From Xanthomonas bromi (GTDB lineage: Bacteria; Pseudomonadota; Gammaproteobacteria; Xanthomonadales; Xanthomonadaceae), in NCBI RefSeq assembly GCF_900092025.1, contig NZ_FLTX01000039.1:62001-126000 (forward strand): 64,000 nt of DNA, read 5' to 3'. The notes beneath the pieces were generated by a model that was not told the origin of the DNA, searched no databases, and saw only the letters and a program-made list of their open reading frames with translations. Positions 47,574-57,426 of the stretch are shown piece after piece (within the stretch, counting starts at the first letter, position 1; each line of letters starts with the position of its first letter). The translations under genes were made by a program, and so were the position numbers.

Positions 47574-48131
47574 ATGCTCACCCAGATCAAACAAGACGCG
47601 CAGACGCGCATGACCAAGAGCATCGATGCTCTGCGCCATTCCCTGACCACCATCCGTACCGGCCGTGCCTCGCCGGCGTTGCTGGACGGCATCAAGGTCA
47701 AGGCCTACGGCACCGACACGCCACTGAATCAGGTCGCCAGCATCAGCGTGTCCGAAGGCCGCTCGCTGGTCATCAGCCTGTTCGACAAGGGCATGATCAA
47801 GGACGTGGAAAAAGCCATTTACGCCTCGGATCTGGGGCTGACCCCGACCGTGGTCGGCACCGTGATCCGTCTGAACCTGCCGCCGCTGACCGAGGAGCGC
47901 CGCAAGGAGCTCAGCAAGTCCGTGCATGGCGAAGGCGAAGACAGCAAGGTGGCCATTCGCAACATCCGCCGCGATGCCAACCAGCAGGTCAAGGATCTGC
48001 TCAAGGACAAGGCCGTCACCGAAGACGAAGCGCGCAGCGCCGAAGACGATATCCAGAAGCTCACCGACAAGGCGATCAAGGATGTGGATGAGGTCGTCAA
48101 GGGCAAGGAACAGGAATTGATGACGGTCTGA
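47574..48131 (+). CDS. frr: Ribosome recycling factor
   Basis: A 185-residue protein of standard length: [56 protein letters not shown] and a long C-terminal helix. With EF-G it splits post-termination ribosomes. It precedes uppS by 2 bp. Confidence 0.98.
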   Translation: MLTQIKQDAQTRMTKSIDALRHSLTTIRTGRASPALLDGIKVKAYGTDTPLNQVASISVSEGRSLVISLFDKGMIKDVEKAIYASDLGLTPTVVGTVIRLNLPPLTEERRKELSKSVHGEGEDSKVAIRNIRRDANQQVKDLLKDKAVTEDEARSAEDDIQKLTDKAIKDVDEVVKGKEQELMTV

Positions 48132-48133
48132 TC

Positions 48134-48910
48134 GTGGCATCGCCTGCCATGCATCCAGTCCCCTCTGCTGCCGCGATCCCGCGCCACATTGCCATCATCA
48201 TGGATGGCAACGGGCGTTGGGCGCAGCGTCGGCGTCGTCCGCGCGTGATCGGCCACCGCGCCGGCGCGCGCGCGGTCAATCGCACGATCGATTTCTGCCT
48301 GGAAAAAGGCGTTTCGGCGCTGACCCTGTTCGCGTTCTCCAGCGAAAACTGGGGCCGTCCGCAGGATGAGATCGACGCGCTCATGAAACTGTTCCTGCAC
48401 GCGCTCGACCGCGAGGTCGAAGAGCTGCAGCGGCGCGGCGTGCAGGTGCGCTTCATCGGCGATCGCAGCCGCTTTGCCGCACCGCTGCGCGACCGCATGG
48501 CCGGCGCCGAGCGCAGCACCGCTGCCAACGCGCGGCTGGTGCTGAGCATCGCAGCCAGCTATGGCGGCCGCCAGGACATCGCAGCAGCTGCGCGCGCATT
48601 GGCCGAAGACGTCGCCGCCGGCCGGCTGCAGCCGCAGCAGATCGACGAGGCCCTGCTGTCCAGCCGGGTCGCCCTGGCCGACCTGCCGGCGCCGGATCTG
48701 TTCATCCGCACCGGTGGCGATACCCGCATCAGCAATTTCCTGCTGTGGCAGCTGGCCTACACCGAGCTGTGGTTTACCGAAACCCTGTGGCCGGAGTTCG
48801 ATGCCGGCGTGTTGCAGCAGGCGCTGGACGACTATGCCGGGCGCGAACGCCGTTTCGGCCTGACCAGCGCACAGATCGCCGGCAAGGCGACGGAGAGTTC
48901 CTCCGCATGA
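48134..48910 (+). CDS. uppS: Undecaprenyl diphosphate synthase (cis-prenyltransferase)
   Basis: GTG start at 48134 (ATG at 48149 is possible). A 258-residue protein with the active-site motif [16 protein letters not shown], then [13 protein letters not shown] and the C-terminal [20 protein letters not shown]. It condenses eight IPP onto FPP to give the C55 carrier for peptidoglycan and O-antigen. It overlaps cdsA by 4 bp. Confidence 0.97.
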   Translation: MASPAMHPVPSAAAIPRHIAIIMDGNGRWAQRRRRPRVIGHRAGARAVNRTIDFCLEKGVSALTLFAFSSENWGRPQDEIDALMKLFLHALDREVEELQRRGVQVRFIGDRSRFAAPLRDRMAGAERSTAANARLVLSIAASYGGRQDIAAAARALAEDVAAGRLQPQQIDEALLSSRVALADLPAPDLFIRTGGDTRISNFLLWQLAYTELWFTETLWPEFDAGVLQQALDDYAGRERRFGLTSAQIAGKATESSSA

Positions 48911-49734
48911 CCAAGACCCGCGTGATTGCCGCGCTGATCATGGCGCCGCTCGCGATTTGCGCGATCGTCCTGCTGCCCACCCAATGGCTGGCAGCGTTGT
49001 CGGCGGTCCTGTTCCTGATCGGCCTGTGGGAGTGGCTCAAGCTCTCCGGCATCGACGACAGCCTGCCGCGTACCGTGCTGCTGATGCTCAATCTGCTAGT
49101 GATGGTGCTGATGGTGTGGGCCTCGGCCGGCTCCATGGTGCTGTTTCGGATCGCCGCGCTGGTCGGTGTGGTGTGGTGGGTGCTGGCGCTGCTGTGGCTG
49201 CGCTTTTTCACCTTCGGCGCCGATCATGGCAACGGCCACGCGCGTGCACTCAAACTGGCCGCCGGCACCCTGGCGGTGCTACCGGCATGGGCGGCGCTGG
49301 TGCTGCTGCACGCCAACCCGGACAAGGGCAACCTGTGGCTGCTGACTGCGCTGACCATGGTGTGGGCGGCCGATTCGGGCGCCTACTTCGCCGGCCGCGC
49401 GTTCGGCAAGCACAAGCTGGCACCGCGCATCAGCCCCAACAAGACCATCGAAGGCCTGATCGGCGGGATGCTCGCCGGTATTGCGGTTGCCTGCGCGTTC
49501 GGCTGGCTGGCCGGGCTGACGCTGGCGCATGTGCCGCAGCTGGTCATGGTCTCGGCGCTGGCGGTGCTGGCGTCGGTGCTGGGCGATCTGTTCGAGAGCC
49601 TGCTCAAGCGCCACGCCGGCGCCAAGGACTCGGGCACCCTGATCCCAGGCCACGGCGGCGTGCTGGATCGCATCGACGGCGTGCTCGCCGCCCTGCCGGT
49701 GTTCGCACTCGGCAAGGAAATTCTCGGATTCTAG
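48907..49734 (+). CDS. cdsA: Phosphatidate cytidylyltransferase
   Basis: ATG 48907 overlaps the uppS stop (ATGA). A 275-residue membrane protein with about seven TM segments; [19 protein letters not shown] and the CdsA signature around [19 protein letters not shown] are present. It makes CDP-diacylglycerol, precursor of all phospholipids. A 2-bp gap precedes dxr. Confidence 0.97.
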   Translation: MTKTRVIAALIMAPLAICAIVLLPTQWLAALSAVLFLIGLWEWLKLSGIDDSLPRTVLLMLNLLVMVLMVWASAGSMVLFRIAALVGVVWWVLALLWLRFFTFGADHGNGHARALKLAAGTLAVLPAWAALVLLHANPDKGNLWLLTALTMVWAADSGAYFAGRAFGKHKLAPRISPNKTIEGLIGGMLAGIAVACAFGWLAGLTLAHVPQLVMVSALAVLASVLGDLFESLLKRHAGAKDSGTLIPGHGGVLDRIDGVLAALPVFALGKEILGF

Positions 49735-49736
49735 GC

Positions 49737-50927
49737 ATGGCTGGCTCTCCTCTTCGTCAGGTCGCCGTGTTCGGCGCCACCGGCTCGATCGGCGCATCGG
49801 CGCTGGACGTGATCGCGCGTCACCCCGAGCGGCTGCGCGCCAGCGTGCTGTCGGCCGGCAGCAAGGTCGAGGACCTGCTGGCGCTATGCGCCACCCACCG
49901 GCCTGCGCACGCGGTGATCGCCGATGACGCGCAGTACCCGGCGCTGCGCGACGGCCTGCGCGCGCTCGGCCTGGCGACCCAGCCGCATGCCGGCGTCGAA
50001 GCGCTGGACGCGCTGGCCGGCAGCGACGCCTGCGACACCGTGGTGGCGGCGATTGTTGGGGCGGCCGGACTGCCGTCCACCCTGGCCGCGGCCCGCGCCG
50101 GCAAGCGCTTGCTGCTGGCCAACAAGGAATCGCTGGTGCTGGCCGGCGAGCTGCTGACCCGCACCGCAGCCGCTGCCGGGGCTGAAATCATCCCGATCGA
50201 CAGCGAACACAGCGCCATCTTCCAATGCCTGCGCTCCTGCGACGCCAGCCGCGGCGTGCGGCGGGTGATCCTGACCGCCTCCGGTGGCCCGTTCCGTGGC
50301 TGGGACCGTGCCGCGCTGGCGGCGGTCACGCCTGCGCAGGCCGTGGCGCATCCCAAGTGGTCGATGGGGCCGAAGATCTCGGTGGATTCGGCGACCCTGA
50401 TGAACAAGGGCCTGGAAGTGATCGAGGCGCATCATCTGTTTGGCCTGCCGGGCGAGCAGATCGATGTACTGGTGCACCCGCAAAGCCTGGTGCATTCGCT
50501 GGTGGAATTCGTGGACGGCTCTACCCTCGCCCAGCTTGGCCTGCCGGACATGCGCACCACCCTGGCGGTTGGCCTTGCCTGGCCGGAGCGGGTCGAATCC
50601 GGGGTCGGCGGGCTGGACCTGCTCAGCCAGGGCCGACTGGATTTCGAGGCCCCGGACACCGCCGCGTTCCCGTGTCTGCGCCTGGCCTGGGACGCATTGC
50701 GGGCCGGCGGCACCGCGCCGGCGATCCTGAACGCGGCCAACGAAGTGGCTGTTTCAGCGTTTCTTCAGGGCCAGGTGGGTTTCCTAGCGATCCCTGCGTT
50801 GGTCGAACACACGCTGACAACGCTTCCGCGGCACAATGCCGACTCTCTCGACACTCTGCTTTTTGCCGATGCGCAAGCCCGGCAAATCACTGAACGCGCC
50901 CTCGCCCACCACGCCCTTCATGCCTGA
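49737..50927 (+). CDS. dxr: 1-deoxy-D-xylulose 5-phosphate reductoisomerase
   Basis: ATG 49737; 396 residues, standard length. NADPH-binding [17 protein letters not shown], the metal and substrate segment [25 protein letters not shown], and [20 protein letters not shown] identify it. It commits carbon to the MEP pathway and so feeds uppS two genes upstream. rseP follows after 26 bp. Confidence 0.98.
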   Translation: MAGSPLRQVAVFGATGSIGASALDVIARHPERLRASVLSAGSKVEDLLALCATHRPAHAVIADDAQYPALRDGLRALGLATQPHAGVEALDALAGSDACDTVVAAIVGAAGLPSTLAAARAGKRLLLANKESLVLAGELLTRTAAAAGAEIIPIDSEHSAIFQCLRSCDASRGVRRVILTASGGPFRGWDRAALAAVTPAQAVAHPKWSMGPKISVDSATLMNKGLEVIEAHHLFGLPGEQIDVLVHPQSLVHSLVEFVDGSTLAQLGLPDMRTTLAVGLAWPERVESGVGGLDLLSQGRLDFEAPDTAAFPCLRLAWDALRAGGTAPAILNAANEVAVSAFLQGQVGFLAIPALVEHTLTTLPRHNADSLDTLLFADAQARQITERALAHHALHA

Positions 50928-50953
50928 TCGATCCACGCACGCGAGCTGCACAC

Positions 50954-52300
50954 ATGGGTGACTTCATCGGTTCGGTCTGGTGGATGATCGTCAGCCTGGG
51001 CGTGTTGGTGACCTTCCACGAATTCGGGCATTTCTGGGTCGCACGTCGCTGCGGGGTCAAGGTGTTGCGCTTTTCGGTGGGCTTTGGCAAACCGCTGTGG
51101 ATGCGCCGCGACCGCCACGGCACCGAGTTCGTGGTTGCCGCGATTCCGCTGGGCGGCTACGTCAAAATGCTGGACGAACGCGAAGGCGAGGTGCATCCGG
51201 CCGAGCAGGATCAGGCCTTCAATCGCAAGACCGTGTGGCAGCGCATCGCCATCGTGGCCGCCGGCCCAATCGCCAATTTATTGCTGTGTATGGCGATGCT
51301 GTGGGCGATGTTCGTGGTGGGCAAGCAGGATTATTCGGCCACCATCGGCCGCGCCGATGGGCTGGCCGCCGAAGCCGGGCTGAATCCGGGCGAGCGCATC
51401 GTGCGCATCGACGGTCGTCGCGTCAGCAGCTGGAGCGACGCCAGCATGCAGTTCACCACCGCGGCAATGGACAAGCACGATGTCCGCGTCCTGACCGCCT
51501 CCGACACGGCGAGCAGCAGCGAACACACCTTGCGTCTGTCGCAATTGCCGGCTGGTTTCGACGAACGCCGCGTGGCCACGCTGGCCGGCATCGGCTGGCA
51601 ATTCATGCTGCAGCCGCCAGTGGTGGACAAGGTAGTGGCCGGCTCGGCGGCAGATGGCCTTCTGAAGCCGGGAGATCGCATCGTGGCCATCGATGGCCAG
51701 ACGATCCGCTCGGCCAGCGAAGTGTCGGCCCAACTCCAGGCGCTGGGCGCACAGGGCGGCACCGGCATGATCGAGGTCGCACGCAAGGACGACCGGCTGG
51801 CGCTGGAAGTCTCCCCACGCAAGTCGCCCGATGGCCAATGGAGGCTGGGCGTGGGGTTCGCGGCCGCCGCGGCGCCGGAATACGATAGCCGCCAGCAGTA
51901 CGGGCCGTTCGCCGCCGTGCCGGCCGCGATCCGCGAAACCGGCCGGATGACCGCCGATTCGTTGGGCATGATGAAGCGCATGCTGACTGGCCAGGCCTCG
52001 GTCAAGAACATTTCCGGTCCGGTCACCATCGCGCGCGCCGCCAATGCCTCGGCCGAACGCGGGCTCGACTGGTTCCTGTATTTCTTGGGATTGCTGTCGC
52101 TCAGCCTGGCGATCATCAACCTGATGCCCATCCCGATCTTGGACGGGGGGCACCTGCTGTATTACCTTATCGAGTTGATCAAGGGCAGCCCGATCAGCGA
52201 ACGGGCCATGATTGCCGGACAATACGTCGGCCTGGCGGTCCTGGCCGGGTTGATGGGACTGGCGTTCTACAACGACATCCTCGGCCTGGTTTCACGATGA
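50954..52300 (+). CDS. rseP: Site-2 intramembrane zinc protease RseP
   Basis: A 448-residue protein with the zinc motif HEFGH at residues 22-26 in the first TM helix, two PDZ domains (about 115-200 and 205-290; GLNPGERIVRIDGRRV and GLLKPGDRIVAIDGQTI), and NLMPIPILDGGHLLYY in a C-terminal TM with the third zinc ligand. It cleaves the anti-sigma factor RseA after DegS and so activates sigma-E. Its stop overlaps an in-frame ATG of the bamA frame. Confidence 0.97.
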   Translation: MGDFIGSVWWMIVSLGVLVTFHEFGHFWVARRCGVKVLRFSVGFGKPLWMRRDRHGTEFVVAAIPLGGYVKMLDEREGEVHPAEQDQAFNRKTVWQRIAIVAAGPIANLLLCMAMLWAMFVVGKQDYSATIGRADGLAAEAGLNPGERIVRIDGRRVSSWSDASMQFTTAAMDKHDVRVLTASDTASSSEHTLRLSQLPAGFDERRVATLAGIGWQFMLQPPVVDKVVAGSAADGLLKPGDRIVAIDGQTIRSASEVSAQLQALGAQGGTGMIEVARKDDRLALEVSPRKSPDGQWRLGVGFAAAAAPEYDSRQQYGPFAAVPAAIRETGRMTADSLGMMKRMLTGQASVKNISGPVTIARAANASAERGLDWFLYFLGLLSLSLAIINLMPIPILDGGHLLYYLIELIKGSPISERAMIAGQYVGLAVLAGLMGLAFYNDILGLVSR

Positions 52301-52383
52301 AGCTGCTCCACTCTTTCCGCCTGTTGTCGTCGTCATACGCCGGCATCCAGCAACACCCGAATACGACTCCAACCGGATGTGAC

Positions 52384-54747
52384 ATGACGCGTCTTCCCAC
52401 TCGCCGCCTGCTTGCCCTCGCTCTTGCCGCAGGCCTCAGCCTGCCGGCCGTTGCCCTGGCCGCCGAGCCGTTCGTTGCCAGCGACATCCGCGTCGACGGT
52501 CTGCAGCGCATCGCCTCCGGTACCGTCTTCACCTATCTGCCGGTGAACCGCGGCGACACCGTGGACGATGCCAAGGTGGCCGACTCGATCCGTGCGCTCT
52601 ACCGCACCGGCTTCTTCGAGGACGTGCAACTGGATCGCCAGGGCAACATCCTGGTGATCACGGTCAAGGAGCGCCCGGCAATCAACAAGCTCACCGTGAC
52701 CGGCAACAAGGACATCAAGTCCGAAGAACTGCTCAAGGGCCTGGGCGACATCGGCCTGACCGAGGGCGGCACCTTCGACCGCCTGAGCCTGGACCGGGTG
52801 ACCCAGGAACTGACGCGCCAGTACAACAACCGCGGCAAGTACAACGTGGAAATCACCCCGACGGTGAGCCCGTTGGACCGTAACCGCGTCGATGTGGCCA
52901 TCGCCATCAAGGAAGGCAAGGCGGCCAAGATCCGCCACGTCAACCTGATCGGTACCGAAAAGTTCGCCAACGCGGACATCCTGGACAACTGGGAATCCAA
53001 GGAGCACAACTGGGCCTCGTGGTACCGCCGCGACGACCAGTACTCCAAGGAAAAGATGTCCGGCGACCTGGAAAAGCTCAACTCCTGGTACCTGGACCGC
53101 GGCTACGTCGATTTCAGCATCGACTCCACCCAGGTCTCGATCAGTCCCGACAAACGCGATATGTTCATCAGCGCCGGCGTCACCGAGGGCGAGCAGTACA
53201 AGATTTCCGAGATCAAGGTGACCGGCGACACCGTGCTGCCGCAGGCCGACATCGAGCGCCTGGTGATCCCCAAGGCCGGCGACATCTTCTCGCGTGCGCT
53301 GCTGGAGTACACCTCCGATGCGATCACCAACACGTTGAGCAACGTCGGCTATGCGTTCGCCAAGGTCAACCCGCTCCCGACGCCGAATCGCGAAGACCGT
53401 ACCGTGGCGGTGAACCTGCAGGTGGTGCCCGGCCCGCGCGTGACCGTGCGCCGCATCCTCTACAAGGGCAACAGCCGCACCTCCGACGAAGTGTTGCGCC
53501 GCGAAATGCGCCAGTTCGAAAACACCTGGTACTCGCAGGCCGCGATCGATCGTTCCAAGATCCGTCTGCAGCGCCTGGGCTACTTCGAGAGCGTGGACGT
53601 GGAAACGCCAGCGGTGCCGGGCAGCAACGACCAGGTCGACGTGGTCTACAACGTCAAGGAAACCACCTCCGGCAGCTTCGTGTTCGGCCTGGGGTATTCG
53701 CAGAGCTTCGGTGTGACCACCTCGGTGCAGTTGTCGCAGAACAACTTCCTGGGCGGCGGTAACCGCGTGGCGGTGGAGGCCTCGCGCAGCACCTTCCAGC
53801 AGCGCTATGCGTTCTCCTATACCAACCCGTTCTTTACCGACGACGGTGTATCGCTGGGCTACAACCTGTCCTGGCGATCGCTGGATTACTCGGACTTCAA
53901 CACCGCGCAATACAACAGCAAGAACGGCTCGGCGCAGGTGGTGTTTGGCGTGCCGATCACGGAGAACGATACCGTCTCGGCGATGGTCGGCATCGACAGC
54001 AACCAGATCAACACGTTCCCAGGAACGCCACGAGCGATCGTCGACTACATCGATGCAGTCGGGACACGCACGTTCCATGCCTGGCGCACGGAATTGGGTT
54101 GGGCGCGCGACACCCGCAACGATTTCTTCATGCCCACCCGCGGCATGTACCAGCGCGTTGGCCTGGAAACCACCCTGCCCGGCTCCACGGTCGAGTATTA
54201 CAAGCTCAATTACCAGATCTCCAACTACTGGCCGATCATTCCGGCGCTGGTGTTGAATACGCGTTTCGAGCTGGGCTATGGCGACAGCTACGGCAGCGAC
54301 AGCAGCCGCGTGGTCACCAACCCGGATGGCTCGACCAGGACCATCACCGCCACCGGCCTGCCGTTCTACGAGAACTTCTATGCCGGCGGTACCAACTCGG
54401 TACGCGGCTTTGAAGACAACACCCTGGGCCCGCGTTCGGAAGTGCTACCTGGCTTCAACCGCGGCCAGCCGCTGGGTGGCTCTTTCAAGACCGTCGGTTC
54501 GGTGGAAATGTACTTCCCGAAACTGTTCGACAGCCCGTCGGCGCGCGTTTCGGCGTTCGTCGACTTCGGCAACGTGTACAACGGCGTGGACAACTTCAAG
54601 GCCAACGAGCTGCGTGCGTCCACTGGTGTGGCGCTGTTGTGGCGCGCCCCGGTCGGCCCCATTTCGATCAGCTACGCGTTCCCGCTGAAGAAGGAAGACA
54701 ACGACGAGATCGAGCGTCTGCAGTTCACCTTCGGCGGTCAGTTCTAA
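52384..54747 (+). CDS. bamA: Outer membrane protein assembly factor BamA
   Basis: I chose ATG 52384 because it opens directly into a signal peptide (TRRLLALALAAGLSLPAVAL, cleavage near ALA-AEPF). The frame also begins at ATG 52297, overlapping rseP (ATGA), but would add 29 residues. The mature protein has five POTRA domains (FVASDIRVDGLQRIASGTV marks the first) and a 16-strand barrel with the conserved loop-6 VRGFEDNTLGPR and a C-terminal strand ending in TFGGQF. It folds beta-barrel proteins into the outer membrane, including the usher and TonB receptor here. Confidence 0.96.
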   Translation: MTRLPTRRLLALALAAGLSLPAVALAAEPFVASDIRVDGLQRIASGTVFTYLPVNRGDTVDDAKVADSIRALYRTGFFEDVQLDRQGNILVITVKERPAINKLTVTGNKDIKSEELLKGLGDIGLTEGGTFDRLSLDRVTQELTRQYNNRGKYNVEITPTVSPLDRNRVDVAIAIKEGKAAKIRHVNLIGTEKFANADILDNWESKEHNWASWYRRDDQYSKEKMSGDLEKLNSWYLDRGYVDFSIDSTQVSISPDKRDMFISAGVTEGEQYKISEIKVTGDTVLPQADIERLVIPKAGDIFSRALLEYTSDAITNTLSNVGYAFAKVNPLPTPNREDRTVAVNLQVVPGPRVTVRRILYKGNSRTSDEVLRREMRQFENTWYSQAAIDRSKIRLQRLGYFESVDVETPAVPGSNDQVDVVYNVKETTSGSFVFGLGYSQSFGVTTSVQLSQNNFLGGGNRVAVEASRSTFQQRYAFSYTNPFFTDDGVSLGYNLSWRSLDYSDFNTAQYNSKNGSAQVVFGVPITENDTVSAMVGIDSNQINTFPGTPRAIVDYIDAVGTRTFHAWRTELGWARDTRNDFFMPTRGMYQRVGLETTLPGSTVEYYKLNYQISNYWPIIPALVLNTRFELGYGDSYGSDSSRVVTNPDGSTRTITATGLPFYENFYAGGTNSVRGFEDNTLGPRSEVLPGFNRGQPLGGSFKTVGSVEMYFPKLFDSPSARVSAFVDFGNVYNGVDNFKANELRASTGVALLWRAPVGPISISYAFPLKKEDNDEIERLQFTFGGQF

Positions 54748-54760
54748 GATTGGCTGGAAG

Positions 54761-54800
54761 AACAATGGCGGCCCGGACGTCCGGGCTGCCATTGTTTATT
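54761..54800 (+). terminator. Hairpin after bamA
   Basis: Long inverted repeat 54761-54796: AACAATGGC and GCCATTGTT arms enclosing GCCCGGAC / GTCCGGGC, with a mismatch pair between. It is followed by TATTTG, a weak U tract, and begins 13 bp after bamA. It may be a terminator or an mRNA-stabilising end. Confidence 0.6.
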
Positions 54801-54824
54801 TGCATTACCTGGTGTGAAACAGCT

Positions 54825-55064
54825 TTAGAAGTCGTTGTTCCAGACGTTGCCCAGACAAGTCGCGGTGGCCCTCCACTCGAATGAATCCACGCAGCGCACC
54901 TGCTGGTCCCAGAAGCGCAGAACGTTGGCGCGCTGCTGCGCGAAATCGCCGACCGATGCACTGGTGACTGCGCCCAGCAGGATCACGCTACCGAAGATTA
55001 AAGAGGACGTTTTCGTATGCTTCTTCCTGGGTTCGCCGCATGGTTGCGACCCGGCAGGAGACAC
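54825..55064 (-). CDS. Possible small secreted protein antisense to the bamA-lpxD gap
   Basis: A 79-codon frame (GTG at 55064 to TAA at 54825) with GC3-biased codons in its C-terminal part. It has a basic stretch then a hydrophobic run (KKHTKTSSLIFGSVILLGAV) that reads like a signal peptide, followed by about 45 residues with two Cys and several Trp. The ribosome site is weak and I do not recognise the product. The frame on the other strand (54835-55086) looks less coding-like. Low confidence. Confidence 0.35.
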   Translation of the reverse strand: MSPAGSQPCGEPRKKHTKTSSLIFGSVILLGAVTSASVGDFAQQRANVLRFWDQQVRCVDSFEWRATATCLGNVWNNDF

Positions 55065-55139
55065 CTCTGGCCACTTGGCTGCTTGATAATATTTCCCCGG
55101 TAAAACCAGCCACTTACCGTTTACGCGAGGTTTCCCCTG

Positions 55140-56153
55140 ATGCGATTGACCGCCAGTGCGATTGCCGAACAATTTGGGTTGACCGTCGTTGGTGACGGCA
55201 CCACCGAAGTCAGCGGCGTCGCCACCCTGGCCCATGCCGGCGCGGGGCAACTGAGCTTCCTGTCCAACCCGCGCTATCGCCCGCAACTGGCCGACACGCA
55301 TGCCGCTGTCGTGGTGTTGCGTGCCGACGATGCGGACGCGGCCAAGGGCACCGCGCTGGTCGCCAAGGATCCGTATACCGCGTTCGCCAAGATCGCCGCG
55401 CTGTTCGATGTGGCGCCGGTGCGCGAGCCGGGTATCCATGCGTCTGCGGTGATCGACCCGACCGCGCAGGTGTCGGCCACCGCGCATGTCGGCCCGTTCG
55501 TCAGCATTGGCGCGCGTAGCCGCGTGGGCGATGGCTGCGTGATCGGCACCGGCAGCATCATCGGCGAAGCCTGCGTGGTGGACGACGGCAGCGAGCTGCT
55601 CGCCCGCGTCACCCTGGTCACCCGCGTGCGGCTGGGCAAGCGCGTGCGGATCCACCCCGGCGCTGTGATCGGTGCCGATGGCTTCGGCTTGGCCATGGAT
55701 GCCGGGCACTGGATCAAGGTGCCGCAATTGGGCGGTGTGGTGATCGGCGACGATTGCGAGATTGGCGCCAACACCTGCATCGACCGCGGCGCGCTGGAAG
55801 ACACCGTACTGGAAGAAGACGTGCGCGTGGACAACCTGGTGCAGATTGCGCACAACTGCCGCATCGGCGCACACAGCGCCATCGCCGGCTGCACCGGCAT
55901 TGCCGGTAGCGCCAAGATCGGCCGGTATTGCCTGCTTGGCGGCCACGTCGGCGTGGTCGGCCACTTGGAAATCTGCGACAAGGTGGTCATCACCGGCAAA
56001 TCGGTCGTGCGCAATTCCATCCATGAGCCGGGCGAGTATTCGTCCGGCACCCCTCTCACCGACAATCGCACGTGGCGCAAGAATGCCGCGCGCTTCAAAC
56101 AACTCGATGCGCTCGCCAGGCGCATCCTGGCTGTGGGCAAGGAAAAAGAATGA
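55140..56153 (+). CDS. lpxD: UDP-3-O-(3-hydroxyacyl)glucosamine N-acyltransferase
   Basis: A 337-residue left-handed beta-helix acyltransferase: N-terminal uridine-binding domain (SGVATLAHAGAGQLSFLSNP), hexapeptide repeats (IGARSRVGDGCVIGTGSIIG, IGDDCEIGANTCIDRG), and the catalytic His in LVQIAHNCRIG. It adds the second 3-hydroxyacyl chain in lipid A synthesis. It overlaps fabZ by 4 bp. Confidence 0.97.
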   Translation: MRLTASAIAEQFGLTVVGDGTTEVSGVATLAHAGAGQLSFLSNPRYRPQLADTHAAVVVLRADDADAAKGTALVAKDPYTAFAKIAALFDVAPVREPGIHASAVIDPTAQVSATAHVGPFVSIGARSRVGDGCVIGTGSIIGEACVVDDGSELLARVTLVTRVRLGKRVRIHPGAVIGADGFGLAMDAGHWIKVPQLGGVVIGDDCEIGANTCIDRGALEDTVLEEDVRVDNLVQIAHNCRIGAHSAIAGCTGIAGSAKIGRYCLLGGHVGVVGHLEICDKVVITGKSVVRNSIHEPGEYSSGTPLTDNRTWRKNAARFKQLDALARRILAVGKEKE

Positions 56154-56611
56154 GCCATCCCGTTTACGAGCTGCCGATCGAAATCAATCAGATCCACACG
56201 CTGATCCCGCACCGCTATCCGTTTCTGCTGGTCGACAGGGTTGTCGAGCTGGACCTGGAAGCCAAGCGCATCATCGGGCAGAAGAACGTCACTATCAACG
56301 AGCCATTTTTTCAGGGCCACTTCCCCACCCGCCCGGTGATGCCCGGCGTGCTGATCATCGAAGCATTGGCGCAGGCCGGTGGTGTGATGACCCAGCTCGG
56401 GCTGGGACGCGATGCGCTGTCCACGCTGTTCTACATGGTCAAGGTCGACAACGCCCGCTTCAACAAGCAGGTGGTGCCGGGCGACGTGCTGATGCTGGAA
56501 GTGCAGATGAAGCGTCTGATCCGCAACATGGGATGCTATTACGGCGAAGCAAAGGTCGACGGCGAGGTCGTGGCCAGTGCCGAAATCATGTGTGCCGGCG
56601 CCAAGGAATAA
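56150..56611 (+). CDS. fabZ: 3-hydroxyacyl-ACP dehydratase
   Basis: ATG 56150 overlaps the lpxD stop (ATGA). A 153-residue hot-dog fold: HTLIPHRYPFLLVDRV contains the catalytic His, FQGHFPTRPVMPGVLIIEAL the catalytic Glu helix. It dehydrates 3-hydroxyacyl-ACP for fatty acid elongation and competes with LpxA/LpxD for the same substrate pool. Confidence 0.98.
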   Translation: MSHPVYELPIEINQIHTLIPHRYPFLLVDRVVELDLEAKRIIGQKNVTINEPFFQGHFPTRPVMPGVLIIEALAQAGGVMTQLGLGRDALSTLFYMVKVDNARFNKQVVPGDVLMLEVQMKRLIRNMGCYYGEAKVDGEVVASAEIMCAGAKE

Positions 56612-56634
56612 CCCGTTTCTTGAGGTGAGACACG

Positions 56635-57426
56635 ATGCGTGATTCAACACCGTTGATTCATCCGACGGCAGTCATCGATCCATCAGCGACGCTGGCCGAC
56701 GACGTGCGCGTCGGCGCCTTCTCGCTGATTGGCGCCGATGTGCAGATCGGGGCGGGCACCGAGGTGGGGCCGCATTGCTCGATCCACGGCCCGACCCGGA
56801 TCGGTCGCAACAACCGCTTCATCGGGCACGCCGCGATCGGTGGCGAGCCGCAGGACAAGAAGTACGCTGGCGAACGCACCGAATTGGTGATCGGCGACGG
56901 CAACGTGATCCGCGAATTCGTCACCATCAATCGCGGCACCGGCGGCGGCGGCGGCATCACCGTGGTCGGCAACGGCAACTGGATGCTGGCCTATACGCAC
57001 GTGGCGCACGACTGCCATGTGGGCGACCACTGCGTGTTTTCCAACAACACCACGCTGGCCGGGCACGTCACCGTGGGCGACTACGTGATCATCAGCGGCT
57101 TTGCCGGCGCGCATCAGTTCTGCCGCATCGGCGCGCACGCGTTCCTGGGCATGGGCGCGTTGACCAACGGCGACGTCCCGCCCTTCACCATGGTCGGCAG
57201 CGATTCGCTGGGCCGCCCGCGCGGCATCAATAGCGAAGGCCTCAAGCGTCACGGCTTCGATGCCGAACGCATCACCGCGATCAAGCGCGCCTACCGCACG
57301 CTGTACGTCGCCGGCCTGCCGTTGGCCGACGCCAAACTGCAGCTGGCCGAACAAGCCAAGGACAGCGAAGACGTCCGCGGGATGCTTGAGTTCATCGAAG
57401 CCGCAGAACGGCCGTTATTGCGATGA
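56635..57426 (+). CDS. lpxA: UDP-N-acetylglucosamine acyltransferase
   Basis: A 263-residue beta-helix acyltransferase: [40 protein letters not shown] and the catalytic His in [32 protein letters not shown] is diagnostic. It performs the first step of lipid A synthesis. The stop overlaps the lpxB ATG, and a repeat element begins at that point. Confidence 0.98.
   Translation: MRDSTPLIHPTAVIDPSATLADDVRVGAFSLIGADVQIGAGTEVGPHCSIHGPTRIGRNNRFIGHAAIGGEPQDKKYAGERTELVIGDGNVIREFVTINRGTGGGGGITVVGNGNWMLAYTHVAHDCHVGDHCVFSNNTTLAGHVTVGDYVIISGFAGAHQFCRIGAHAFLGMGALTNGDVPPFTMVGSDSLGRPRGINSEGLKRHGFDAERITAIKRAYRTLYVAGLPLADAKLQLAEQAKDSEDVRGMLEFIEAAERPLLR

Noticed and set aside
54825-56102. 425-codon minus-strand frame covering lpxD
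   Set aside because: The part over lpxD is a shadow; only the terminal 79 codons outside lpxD are kept as a low-confidence call.
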